Shown in pieces: positions 12,301 to 22,879 of a stretch of DNA of 64,000 bases (positions are counted from its first letter, which is position 1; each line of letters starts with the position of its first letter). The stretch is from Pomacea canaliculata (Eukaryota > Mollusca > Gastropoda > Architaenioglossa > Ampullariidae): positions 38,432,751 to 38,496,750 of the forward strand of contig NC_037590.1 in assembly GCF_003073045.1 (NCBI RefSeq), written 5' to 3'. The translations under genes and the position numbers were made by a program. Below the pieces are notes generated by a model that was given only the letters and a program-made list of their open reading frames with translations, searched no databases and was not told the origin of the DNA.

Positions 12301-15000
12301 TCAGGTCCGGGTGTCTGCAAGGGAGGGTAGGGGTTGGTGAGGATGAGGAGAGGCGAAGGCGAGCGCGTGCATGTACAGACCTGTTTAAGTTCCTTGCCTA
12401 CGTCACATGAACACTTAAAAGTTTCAGTCGTGTGTGAGAACGATATGCGATGTTTCTTCTTTGATGTGAGATGATGAGATGCAGGATGTAATGTATGTGT
12501 GTGTGTGTTCCCAGCTTTCGCAAAATTCTTGGTCTAGCTGCAGGAAATTGGTAAAAGTAGAAAAGGCAAGACTCGCCTATACCTAAAGACAGCAAGTGTC
12601 ACGTATAGAAACACGAGAATATACTTGCATCGTCTCATCGCATTCAAGTACTTGCTGATCGCCAGAAATCAACACACAGCGCTTTCAGTAAGCACACCAC
12701 CTACGCCTACAACCAAACCCCGAAATACACACCCACGCAAACGTTTATAAGTAAACAGCTAATCGACCCAAGGCAGCTAGAGAGCAAGCGTTTGTGTACG
12801 CCGCATCGCGCCAGCATCTTTTTTCTTCTGTTTGTGGTTTGCATTAGTGGGCGTTAGCTGTGGTCGTTTAAAGAAGTGCTCGGCGAAACAGTCGGTCCGC
12901 GAGGAGCGAAAGTAAATGCGCAGCGTCACTACAGTTGATCGCGCACGTGCCATGAGTGGAAACAGGGACAAAAGCGGCGAACACGCAGCACGTCACAGGA
13001 GCTGGCCGGTTAGTCGTCTGCCGTGCAAACGGAGAGAGTGAGGAGGTGGGGGGGGGTCGGGGAAAATGCGGGTACCCAGGGGAGGGGGAGTTGATTGAGT
13101 ATCAGTAGGTGATCCATAAACCTAGCACCTGTGAGGTCTCGACGCGTAACAACTGTTCGTTCTGTGGTTTATTTTTTTCTGTACAGGAAAGACACGTGCA
13201 TTAAGGGTTGCAGTAAAACCTAGTTTCAGCTTGCGCAGCGCGAGATCGACGTTTGTGCCCATTATAATCAACGCAGTGGCCATACATCTACCCGTGCATG
13301 TATTCTCCACACCTTGACTCGTTGGCGAAATTACAAATTGTTCAAAGTTACCTCAGATCTCCTGTATATACGACTGGTGACACCTTTTTTTTGAACTGGC
13401 GATAAACATGTCTCGTGTACTGAACACGGGAGCGGGGAATGCATGGTCTTCATGGAGTCTCGCCAAACTCGTACAAAGAGAAAAATAAATTTGTAAGGTT
13501 TGTAGACGCCTGACAGTAAACTCACAGCCTCTCTCCCTTTATCTATCATCATTCTCTAACTCACCATCACTTACCTGCCCCCAGCACACACACTCTACTT
13601 TTTTTTATAATCTTAATTCAATCCGTCAGAAAAAGGTTAGCTACGTGATGCCTCAGTGACAACTTGTCTCACTCCTATACCTTGTAATACAGATTACTTT
13701 GCTATCTCTAGCGTGTGTGCAAGTAGAACCAACTGGCGATATCCTGTTGGAGAGATGTGCACCGTTTTCTTACAAGGTGTGTTGTACATATTGTAGCCCT
13801 AACACCTACACAAAACAATAGTCTTCTCGCCGTACGAACCGCAAAACAGTCTTCGCTAAATGGCTAGTAGGGCTGCCGGTGCGCCCTTGGGGAAACTGCG
13901 AACTTGTTCTTTCCACCCATCATTCCATCTTGTGTTTGCCCGACACCTGACTGGGTACGTGTAGGATTGTGAGTCTAGCTCTGTTCGTCGGCTCACTTCA
14001 ATATCGGTCATGCACGTGTCCTACTGTCCTGTGCAGTGGGTTTTTTCAGTCGTTTATGTTTTATTGGCAAAATATTGTCAGAGATATGAACGTTAGAATT
14101 TGTGGGTTTTTTCATTTCTTCAAATCACTAATGATTACGAAGTATTCTATAATTATAACATTAAGGAAACTGTTATGTAACGAAATGCTTTAAAACACAC
14201 ACACAATTGGAAACCACGACGCCGCTAACCATCACAATATCCCGTCTTCCATCTGGCTACATCGAATACACTCCTCTTCAATGTCTTGTCTTTATTTATG
14301 ACAGTCTGTGTTGCAACAGCTGACTGACAACCTTCTAGAAGTTTCCGTTATACTGCAATCTCAGCATATGCCTTGGGTCATACTGCTGCTAACACAATTG
14401 TCTCTCGCCCCAGGTGCAGAATGTATGTCGAAGGGAAGAATGATCAAGATACAGAGAGACAACTATAGACAGACAGTTTACTTTATTACAGCAATTACCG
14501 GTGTTAGAAAAGGATTGTTCGTTAAAGAAACGAACACAAATATGCAGGCGTGGAAATAAATGTTGACTGTCAAGTAACAAATGAAACAATTGTAAACAGC
14601 ACATAATAATAACTGTCTGTATCTATCTCTCTTTTATCTCTTATAAATGTAACTTTAATGAGAATTTTAGGCTGGAAGTTTACGACATTAATATTTCAAA
14701 ACTAATCCCAGAGTCTATAAATATCGAGGTCAATTCAAAAAGTCCTTATACAAAGTTATTATCTTTTTAAACTCCTCATGTCCATCGTCCATCCGTCCGT
14801 CCGTCGCTACTCTCGATTAAAAAAAAAAGTATTTTCACTCACTGTCTCCTCAAACAGAAAAGAAAGACTGCTACGACGACGATGAATGAGGAATTGAATC
14901 GCAAGTTATACTTGTTAATGGAAGCTGAAATAATGTTATTCTGCTATTAAAGGCAAGTGATGCTCATGTTGAAGTATAAGCCTCCGCATCAAAATTCTCA
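6336..15000. other. Spacer between the arms, no firm gene
   Basis: Mostly AT-rich sequence with purine-rich tracts (6430-6610), a CGTCGTCGTCG-type run near 6765-6810 and a CA run near 12205. One stop-free frame at 7001-7228 (+) translates to a proline-rich segment (SPPSPAPPPVRDPGFRVGQ) that looks protein-like, but it lacks a clear start and I do not recognise it. Other open frames, for example 9345-9737 (-) and 11323-11691 (+), show no domain I know. Confidence 0.5.
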
Positions 15001-15045
15001 GATGAACCTGGAGGGGATGAAGCTCATCATCTTGCTCTGTTGCAG

Positions 15046-15194
15046 GTCAACCCCCGGAGTCTCGCGAGAGTTTCACTGCGGCCAGGTGATGGGTCATGCG
15101 GATCGGACAAGTACCAGGCCATGTACCTCAACCATGACCAGGCCAAAGCGAGATCCTGCGAGCCGGCAACGAGCTGGAACTGATGCTAAGGAGG
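15046..15194 (+). CDS. PDZ-domain exon, PDZ/LIM (Zasp/Enigma) type, frame-broken
   Basis: A TTGCAG acceptor leads into VNPRSLARVSLRPGD, the middle of a PDZ domain. The following pieces, VMRIGQVP, MYLNHDQAK and EILRAGNELELMLRR, complete the second half of the domain but lie in alternating frames, so at least three small indels interrupt it as read. The codon content otherwise looks intact. The GSLA..LRPGD...HDQAK.EIL.AGN pattern fits the single N-terminal PDZ domain of actin/Z-disc PDZ-LIM proteins (Zasp, LDB3, Enigma). The first half of the PDZ domain was not found in the window. It could be a real exon with sequencing errors, or a pseudo-exon. Confidence 0.5.
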
Positions 15195-15354
15195 TTTGTC
15201 ATAGCGACAGAGTCGGCATTTTCTATGTGACCTACTCCTCTCGTTTCACTTATACCGTGTAGCAATCATTGGATTGTCTGTTCTTGTAATGTCGATGATC
15301 ATGAAGCGATTTTACAGTAGATTGAATTGTGATTTGGTTTCTGCCCGTGCACAG

Positions 15355-15441
15355 ACAGCGAATATGTTACTTCAGCTAAAGGAAGTCGATGCTCAGGGTG
15401 TGCTGGACGATCAGTTCTTGGCGAGATTCACAGGCAGCTAA
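15355..15441 (+). CDS. Possible short terminal exon after the PDZ exon
   Basis: A good acceptor (TTTCTGCCCGTGCACAG) is followed by 28 open codons (start TANMLLQLKEVDAQG, end RFTGS) and a TAA. The TAA overlaps AATAAAA, and a second AATAAA lies about 10 bases on. This could be the end of a short PDZ-only isoform of the gene inferred at 15046. No homology is recognised; the call rests on splice and polyadenylation context only. Confidence 0.25.
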   Translation, partial: TANMLLQLKEVDAQGVLDDQFLARFTGS

Positions 15442-15711
15442 TAAAACCCAATAAACGCCAATAACTCATAACCCCAATGCCCAAACAATTTACTTATACA
15501 GTAAAATTGGCAGACATGTTTGTGACTTCTTTTAGTATTCGAGAATAAACAACTTACTAACATCTATATTTAACATAGTGTTGTCATTTGCAGAAGTATA
15601 TTTACAAATATATTTTTTAGAATTCCACAGAGTAGTTACGACTTATCATTCTCATCATTATTGTAAACAATGTGTTTATTTCTTTTCCTCCACATCATAA
15701 CATGCGGTCAG

Positions 15712-15868
15712 AGGGGCAGTACCGGAAGCAATGACGTCACCAGGGTTCGAGCCCAAGGCCAGCACCGAAGCTGTGGTGGAGGAGGAGCCAACTCAGTACA
15801 GAGGGCGCCGCAATCCCACACACAGAGCAGATGTTCCGCATCCTCACAGATTGCCCTTGTGGAAGATG
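15712..15868 (+). CDS. Zasp-motif-like exon of the PDZ/LIM-type gene
   Basis: After a GTCAG acceptor the frame reads MTSPGFEPKASTEAVVEEE and then PTQYRGRRNPTH. After one frame change it continues SRMFRILTDC, up to a possible donor at GAT|GTAAAC. The [N..QSR.FRIL] pattern resembles the ZM (Zasp-like) motif that binds alpha-actinin, between the PDZ and LIM domains of ALP/Enigma proteins. It lies on the same strand and 0.5 kb downstream of the PDZ exon, which supports one gene. LIM domains (paired Cys/His fingers) were not found; the right arm of the inverted repeat begins 230 bases later. Confidence 0.45.
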
Positions 15869-17644
15869 TAAACGGTCGGTGCGAGACATAAGCGAGAAGT
15901 TGATGAAAGTCTCGTAAGGTGCGAGATATATTGATGCGTCAGTCACTTTCGAGAGCAGAACAGTACAGCTGATGAGTTTTCCCCAGGAAGACAGAAAAAA
16001 AACCAACCTTCAACAGACGTTCATTGCTGCCCCAAAGAGTCATTGTTCCAAACAAAAAGAATCTGAACTTAAATTTGCTGTTTTGTATATTATAAACAGG
16101 CGCCTATTCATGATCATTAAAGGAGGGATGCAACCTTTTTTTTCTAATGACCGGTTAAAACTCATACGATTTTCTGCGATAAATAATTATTGGTTTGTGT
16201 GACTTTTTTTTCTCTGACAGAGACTAAGAGATTGAGAGAGCAACCGCCGTCTGACTGAGCCCGTATGTCAGCTCCATAATGACGTCACAGCACTGGCAGG
16301 AACACGGATGTTGCTGCTGCCACTGCATCTTATCACGTGACACAGACAAATCCGTTCTACCCTCTCAGAAATGACCGCCAACGGGTTCTAGGTCTGTGCC
16401 GCTTGTAATGGTGTTTGTTTGGAACTGAAATACAGACTCACTGATTCCATTCCTGCAATAATCACGCGCCTTTCAGTTTTCTGTCAACGGCTGAGAAGAT
16501 AATTTCGCCTTTTTTTAAAGTGTGGAATAACAACACAAACATCCATCTTACTTGCAACTCGTCTCTCTTCGTGTATGTTCACAAGAGAATGAGTTGGCTG
16601 GGGGAGAGGATTATATTGTTCATCCTCTTTCATCACTTTTGATCTCCTAAGTAAATGTTTGGTGGTTTTCCTGTCCTACTCCAGCCCTTTATGTTCCCCG
16701 TACGGTGTCCATTACACCAGTACCTTGTGTGAAGAAAAGAAAGGTGATATTCTATATCTACTGTGTATAATATATAAGGACAGGTTATAGAGTTTCTCTT
16801 CCTGATGTTAGTGTAATAGTTACTTTAACCCTATGAGCCGAAATAGAGAAACAGAAGGGCGAACACCAACATGACAGTTTTTTTTTTTTAATTTTCAGGG
16901 TAACCTCACATTTCTTGTACATTTATTTATTTGCCACTTCTTTGTAGGTAGTTCTTCTTAGATGTAGAAAAATTATGGAAGCTAATTATCAATTCCTGAC
17001 TCCGTTTACACAGTTCCTTACATTCCAGCGTCCTTTGTTCAAAGATATAAAGTTTTAGGCCAGTTTAAAGAACACAAATAGCAATGATTCATAATATAAA
17101 GAAACATATGTCAGAAACCATAAGTAATACTCGAAGAACACAGTGTTTTCTCAACAAAGTAAATCCTCTAGGAGAACTTAATAATGTCTGTAAACATTTT
17201 TATGCTTGTTCTGCCGATGAAAAAAAATTCTTTTTTCATTGACATGATTATAACTGCGATTTCAGTATTCTGAAGGCTTCTGCTTGCTGATATTCTGATA
17301 ATCCTTGAGAGTGAGCTGTATTCATGAACTGATTATGTTTATTGTGTATTTCAAGATGTGTATTTCTTGATGTTTAATGGACTGTTTGTAACCCTTGTCG
17401 GTCGTGCTAAGCAAATAAATATTACGGTTAAAAAAAAAAAAATCTACGTTTCTTTTGTTTATAACTGATCTTAACTAACATGATTACAAGACTGGAGCAA
17501 TACCGACACTGACGATCGTCTTAGGACTATTTTCTATCGCAACTCAAAATGGAAACTATGCATCAGACTTATTACTGTGTCTGGGACAATTCATGGAATT
17601 AGAGAAGTTTGAATTAAGAGCAAGTATCTGACATTTGTTTGTGA

Positions 17645-17766
17645 TTACCCTGCAGGAGCAGGGCTGAGAAAAATTAGTCTATAGACTCATTAAGTTGTTC
17701 CTCTCCACGGAAATCTTTAGTAAAAGGCGAAAGATTTTCTCGTGAGTTGAAGAGAAACCAGAGTAA
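17645..17766 (-). ncRNA. RNU5: U5 spliceosomal snRNA, copy D
   Basis: Intact U5 on the minus strand: TTACTCTGGTTTCTCTTCA, full loop I GCCTTTTACTAAAGATTTCC, GTGGAGAGGAACAACTT and a CCCTGC-TCCT-GCAGGG hairpin. The Sm region reads ACTAATTTTTCTCAG. It mirrors copy C but without its damage. Its flanks are diverged from those of copies E and F, so this is the oldest or outermost unit. Confidence 0.95.
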
Positions 17767-17803
17767 TTAAGCAAAGACTTTGGTAGGAGCCCACTGAAAA
17801 AGT

Positions 17804-17825
17804 GTTATTTCATTTCTTAAAAGTG
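17804..17825 (-). promoter_or_regulatory. PSE-like element of U5 copy D
   Basis: Minus-strand CACTTTTAAGAAATGAAATA, about 40-60 bases before copy D. It has the same core as the other copies. Confidence 0.45.
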
Positions 17826-18795
17826 TCCCTAGCTAAATGCTACAAGCTATTATAAATTTTGCAATTGTATAAAATAATTACCTAATTTGTTTTGAATACC
17901 GTTTATATAATGTAAGTACACAAAATTCTTGTTGTAAATGTAAAGAGATTTAATTTAGTTGGAAGGAAATATATAAATTTAATCTTTATTATTACACGCA
18001 ATGTTAAGGGGAAGCACTCTGTAAAGAGTTTTACAGACAGTGCAGAGTTGTTTCTCGGTGGAAGCACTCTTCTGACAGACCAACACACAACCATCAAGAC
18101 AGTCAGTCCCAGACACGCACGTTAGCTGGTTCTGTACTTGTGTGGTGTTGCTTCCATCACTTGTACAAGTGGATATTACGTTTATACAACATGAGCCTGA
18201 GAAAAGTGTAGTCGATAACACATATAGTCCTCCATCGACAGACAGCATGGGAGACAACCTTTTGTCTCTTAAGGACAATGTATACACACCAATAATATCC
18301 TATATTCGTCGTTTTTTCATTACCTCGCCATCCGTGTTGAATACTCTGGTGTTGGTTTCTGTAACAAGCTTTTTTTTTTTTTCATGGTGGGTTGTTAGCC
18401 CTGCCACTACTTTACCAAAAAAATCAGCGGCCGGGACCCTATTTACAACGCTCGCTAGCCAACATACCCGGGGCCACAGGGGATATTCGTCGCCGTGGTA
18501 TACATTCCAGACACTGAAAAGTATTACTCAATTACCAGCAATTAAGTGTCTTCATCGTAATGTTTAAAACAATTGTTTGGGAAATTAAGTGTTGCATAAT
18601 CTTTTCTTATCCAAAAGTTTTTATTATTCCTTCTTCTAATAACAAACAGTTTACGCAAATATTTTTTATAGTTATATTATTATATATGAATAAGTAATGA
18701 ATGTGTTCGGTAGGCATTCGATTGCTGCCCGCCAATAAGAAATGAGACTAGCATCTATGTTGTGTGTGGGAGTATTAATTTGACATTTTAATTGT

Positions 18796-18916
18796 TACCC
18801 TGCAGGAGCAGGGCTGAGAAAAATAAGTCATTAGACTCATTAAGTTGTTCCTCTCCACGGAAATCTTTAGTAAAAGGCGAAAGATTTTCTCGTGAGTTGA
18901 AGAGAAACCAGAGTAA
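18796..18916 (-). ncRNA. RNU5: U5 spliceosomal snRNA, copy E
   Basis: The cleanest copy in the window. It has the complete 5' stem, invariant loop I (GCCUUUUAC), GTGGAGAGGAACAACTT, a TTATTTTTCTC Sm site and a perfect CCCTGC-TCCT-GCAGGG terminal hairpin, about 120 nt in all. That is the usual animal U5 length. A PSE-like element lies 36-56 bases upstream. It is likely a functional gene. Confidence 0.97.
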
Positions 18917-18951
18917 GTGACAGAGGCAGTCATCTGACCCACTGAAAATTG

Positions 18952-18972
18952 CTTCTTTTTTTCTTATAGGTG
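18952..18972 (-). promoter_or_regulatory. PSE-like element of U5 copy E
   Basis: Minus-strand CACCTATAAGAAAAAAAGAA. It is identical in core and position to copy B. Confidence 0.5.
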
Positions 18973-19599
18973 TGTATTAATAAATGCTTAACACTTATTA
19001 GTATTTTGCAAATTTATAAGCAAATTCATTTGAATACTCTAAAGGTATAAATGTTGTATATTCTCATTGTAAATGTTACGTTTGTAACGTTCATTAGCAG
19101 ACAAAGTTTTAAAATTAAATTTTATAAGAGTGCAATTTAAAGGGAAATCACTCTGTAATAACACAACTCTCAAGCCGTAGTCCGAAGTTGGGTTAAGCAC
19201 CCTCCTTCAAGACTAGTTTAAAACCCAATCATCAAGCCAGCCTGTCTAAGGAGCGCACGTTAGCCTGTTCCGTACTCCTATTGCGTAGCTTACTTTTCTA
19301 AAAATTATTGTTAGAGAAATAGTAGAAACAATTTTTTTTATATATATTAATAAGTTAGTATAAATAATCCTTGTATTTTATTCGCGCAAATGACACCTTG
19401 CTACACACTTTAAAGATATTAACGTTAAAATAGTGTTTTCATAATTCATTTCATGATATAGAAAGTGACACACCCACATTTCACTAACCTAGCCACAATG
19501 TATATACACCAACTAAATTCCTATATTCGTCGTTCTTTTCATTACCCTCGCCATCCGTGTTGAATACTCTGGTGTTAGTTTCTGTAACAAGCTTTTTTT

Positions 19600-19725
19600 T
19601 TTTTCATGGTGGGGTTGTTAGCCCTGCCACTACTTTACCAAAAAAATCAGCGGCCGGGACCCTATTTTTACAACGCTCGCTAGGCAAGCCTACCCCGGGG
19701 TCCCACAGGGGATATTCGCCGTGGT
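19600..19725 (-). repeat. GC-rich fold block in right-arm unit F
   Basis: Mirror of 2636-2755 with intact GGGACCC/GGGTCCC pairing around a TAGGC/GCCTA hairpin. The equivalent block of the next unit (18372-18500) has lost part of both stems. Confidence 0.45.
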
Positions 19726-20018
19726 ATACATTCCAGACACTGAAAAGTATTACTCAATTACCAGCAATTAAGTGTCTTCATCGTAATGTTTAAAACAATT
19801 GTTTGGGAAAAAAGTGTTGCATAATCTTTTCTTATCCAAAAGTTTTTATTATTCCTTTCTTCTAATAACAAACAGTTTAAGCAAAATATTTTTCGTTATA
19901 TTATTATATATTAATAAGTAATGAATGTGTTCGGTAGGCATTCGATTGCTGCCCGCCAATAAGAAATGAGACTAGCATCTATGTTGTTTGTTGGTGTATT
20001 AATTTGACATTTTGATTG

Positions 20019-20140
20019 TTACCCTGCAGGAGCAAGGCTGAGAAAAAGAAGTCATTAGACTCATTAAGTTGTTCCTCTCCACGGAAATCTTTAGTAAAAG
20101 GCGAAAGATTTTCTCGTGAGTTGAAGAGAAACCAGAGTAA
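20019..20140 (-). ncRNA. RNU5: U5 spliceosomal snRNA, copy F
   Basis: Complete U5 with intact loop I and 5' stem. The Sm site reads CTTTTTC where copies A, B and E have ATTTTTC, so the A that normally opens the Sm-ring binding site is replaced. The 3' stem carries CCTTGC, still pairable with GCAGGG through a G-U pair, as in its mirror copy A. Transcription start would be near 20140. Confidence 0.95.
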
Positions 20141-20176
20141 GTGACAGAGGCAGTCATCTGACCCACTGAAAATTGC

Positions 20177-20196
20177 TACTTTTTTTCTTAAAGGTG
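20177..20196 (-). promoter_or_regulatory. PSE-like element of U5 copy F
   Basis: Minus-strand CACCTTTAAGAAAAAAAGTA. It is identical to that of copy A and lies 37-56 bases before the RNA start. Confidence 0.5.
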
Positions 20197-20853
20197 TGTG
20201 TTAATAAATGCTTAACACTTATTAGTATTTTGCAAATTTATAAGCAAATTCATTTGAATACTCTAAAGGTATAAATGTTGTATATTCTCATTGTAAATGT
20301 CAAGTTTGTAACGTTCATTAGCAGACACAGTTTCAAAATTAAATTTTATAAGAGTGCAAACTAAAGGGAAATCACTCTGTAATAACACAACTCTCAAGCC
20401 ATAGTTCGAAGTTGGGTTAAGCACTCTCCTGCAAGACTAGATTAAAACCCAATCATCAAGCCAGCCTGTCTAAGGAGCGCACGTTAGCCTGTTCCGTACT
20501 ACTATTGCGTAGCTTACTTTTCTAAAAATTATTGTTAGAAAAATAGTAGAAACCAATTTTTTTATATTAATAAGTTAGTATAAATAATCCTTGTATTTTA
20601 TTCGCGCAAATGACACCTTGCTACACACTTTAAAGATATTAACGTTAAAATACTGTTTTCATAATTCATTTCATGATATAGCAAGTGACACACCCACACT
20701 TCACTAACCTAGATTTGTTTATTTAAATTACACGTGGGTCTTGGAGGGGAAGTTTAACCTTCTTTTTCTTACTAGCCTCTTATGTCTACTTTTTTTTTTT
20801 TTTTGGCATCGGGTAGTCCTCTGTTTCTTGCGTTTCGTGAGGGGGTGTGCGTG

Positions 20854-22331
20854 TTTTAACAGTTGGCTGCCGACGTTTTATAACTTTTCATTAGTGATCA
20901 CACAATAGAGAAACGAACCTACTCAGACAATTCCTGATAATATTTACCCACCGTGATTCCTCTACCCCAACCCCACCCCCAATAAAATATTTTACCTTTA
21001 TTGGGATTTTTTTTCTCCGTTTTGTTTGTGGAGTGAAACAGTACCTGTCTTGCTGTAAATAAAGGCAGCATGTGGTTTTCAATATACAACGACACAGGTT
21101 ACGTTCTCAGTATTTACAAAACATGGACTTTAGAACATAGAGACCTTACATAATTTGGGAAAAAATAAAAATAATAAAATTTACAGACAAAAAAAATCCA
21201 AAGAAAAGAAAACAATATGCATAGATCCCAGACTATGGAAGCAAGTTAACAAGCGGGCACGCGCGGCAGGGGGGTAAGGAGGGTTATGACACCCACAGAA
21301 TGGCAGTTGTCGACCTTTTGTCGTTGTGATTTACAGACTCCACGTGTCGGTGACGTCCCCTGCACAGTGCGTAGCTCGGGGTTTGAACCCACCGCGATCA
21401 GCAGGAGGCTGAGTCAGCAAGGGTTCAGCGTAAAGTGATATCGTGAGGGGGAGGGGGAGGATTACCTATCGGATGTTAATCACAGATGAAAAGCTCCCGA
21501 CTGTTTCCAGGGACACAACCATGGTGTTAATAATCGGTGAATTTTTATTAATCTGATCAGGGCTGCACCTTTGGCTAAAGACAAATACTACGCCCCCTAC
21601 TATAAACGTCAGATGGAGGCGTTACATGACGGTTAGCATGGCAGAGAGTATTGCCAGGGAGTTAAGAATAGTAATTCAGGGAAAGTACTTTGTGAACAGA
21701 TATGTTTTTAGAAAAGGTTTGAATGTAGCCTTCTAGTCCTAGTGGCGAATGTGATGTGGAAGAGAGTTCCACTGCTTAGAGGCACAGAGGGAGGATGTCC
21801 GTTGTCCGTGTGTGGCTGTCTGTGGGAGGGAGGATCCAATGCAAGAGAGGAAGGTAGAGAGATAGCAATAGAAAGCTCGGCACAGCACTTAGGTGATCCA
21901 GATGCTAAAAGTTATGTAAAAAGACAAGACCTCCCGCCGAATATTCCATTATGCAAATTGAACCGTTCCAGTCCGATAGTTTTTATCAAGTTATAGTCAG
22001 GCTTGGTGTGGTCTGTAGGTGGGAGGACACTTGGAAAAAAAACCCTGAGTGGATAAGTTTGCCATTGCTTTTGTGTGGAAGGAAGGAATGTCACAAAGAA
22101 TTGTTGTTTAAGGGTCTTTTGCTTTTGTCGCTTGACTTTCCGAAAGACAGCTAAATGTTTGTGCTGCTTTTGTGCTCGGGAATGTCAGTCTGGGGGATGG
22201 GGCATTACAAAGTGGGTAAATATTATCAGGAATTGTTTGGGTAGCTTATTTTCCCTAATCTGTGATTAAATGTTAGAGTTACAAAAATCACTAATAAAAA
22301 CCCACAAAACGTCAGCAGCTATCTGTTGAAA
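20854..22331. mobile_element. Non-autonomous element with ~140-bp inverted ends (right arm)
   Basis: Mirror copy of 45-1517. It begins TTTTAACAGTTGGCTGCCGA and ends CAGCAGCTATCTGTTGAAA, with no transposase. Comparing the two copies gives the age of the arm duplication rather than of the element. Confidence 0.5.
21660..21790 (-). mobile_element. Possible LINE ORF2 C-terminal scrap (right arm)
   Basis: Mirror of 575-700, with the same WNSLS-like coding remnant inside the element with inverted ends. Confidence 0.35.
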
Positions 22332-22373
22332 TTATTTTATTTATATTGATAGCTTATAAAAACAAAAAACAAG

Positions 22374-22879
22374 ACGCTTCACTGAAAAGTTCGCAAAATA
22401 ATTAACTTTGAAGACGTACTGTAAATATAGTTTTTCTTCCAGCCCATGATGTCCACGCGGAGGAGAGCCGGAGGGCCGGAGGGCTGGGTGGGGAGTCGGA
22501 ACAGTTCACCACTGGGCAAGAGCACCACCAAGGGCCGGAGGGCACCCAGTGCCAGGCAGTGGGATTCGGCTAAAGGCAGGCAGGACCCCAGCCTGGCACC
22601 CACTTTATTTTACAAGAACATAACCTGTAATAATAAATCCAATTTACTTGATTTCATTGTAAGACATAAACTAACTGTTGTTACATGCTGGCAAAAGGTC
22701 CAGTCACTATTCTACGGCTTAAGAGGACATGTAAACAAATTATCTTCAGCTTACACAAAGTTCGTGTATTTCAGTATCAATGTGAAAATCCCTGGAGCCG
22801 AGGTGTTTCTCTTTCAAGGCAACCGCTAACATGATGGCCCAGCCTTGTCCAGGCAGGGGAGCAAGCGGCTGATGGCGCA
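22374..22879. other. Junction segment with a diverged founder-like satellite unit
   Basis: Near 22480-22560 the sequence GTCGGAACAGTTCACCACTG, followed by GGGCAAGAGCACCACCA, resembles one 62-bp satellite unit (GTCGGCACCAGCTTTACCAC then TGGGCAGGAGCACCACC), with about a quarter of positions changed. It may be the unit from which the array grew. 22675-22720 is a short dispersed repeat also found at 34046-34091. Confidence 0.55.

Larger units (their letters stand above)
18276..20713 (-). repeat. Two 1.2-kb tandem units with U5 genes (right arm)
   Basis: 18276-19493 and 19494-20713 are direct repeats, about 1,220 bp each, that differ by scattered changes. Each has the AT-rich promoter side, one U5 gene, and the GC-rich block with an oligo-T run (on this strand). 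They are the mirror of 1651-4045. Confidence 0.88.
16095..22373. repeat. Right arm of the 6.2-kb inverted repeat
   Basis: Reverse complement of 1-6235. Homology begins at AACAGGCG (16095), matching the last bases before the N gap, and runs to the window's first base (matching 22373). The arm carries U5 copies D, E and F on the minus strand, a GC-rich fold block in two of the units, and the element with inverted ends at 20854-22331. Homopolymer runs are more complete than in the left arm, so this is probably the better copy to read. Confidence 0.93.

Noticed and set aside
12055-12330. 91-codon frame with a hydrophobic start
   Set aside because: Runs through a CA microsatellite and shows no homology; not supported as a secreted protein gene.
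22446-22829. 127-codon frame after a good TTTCTTCCAG acceptor
   Set aside because: The frame overlaps the founder-like satellite unit and then low-complexity AT-rich sequence; no domain. It could be an exon remnant but evidence is insufficient.
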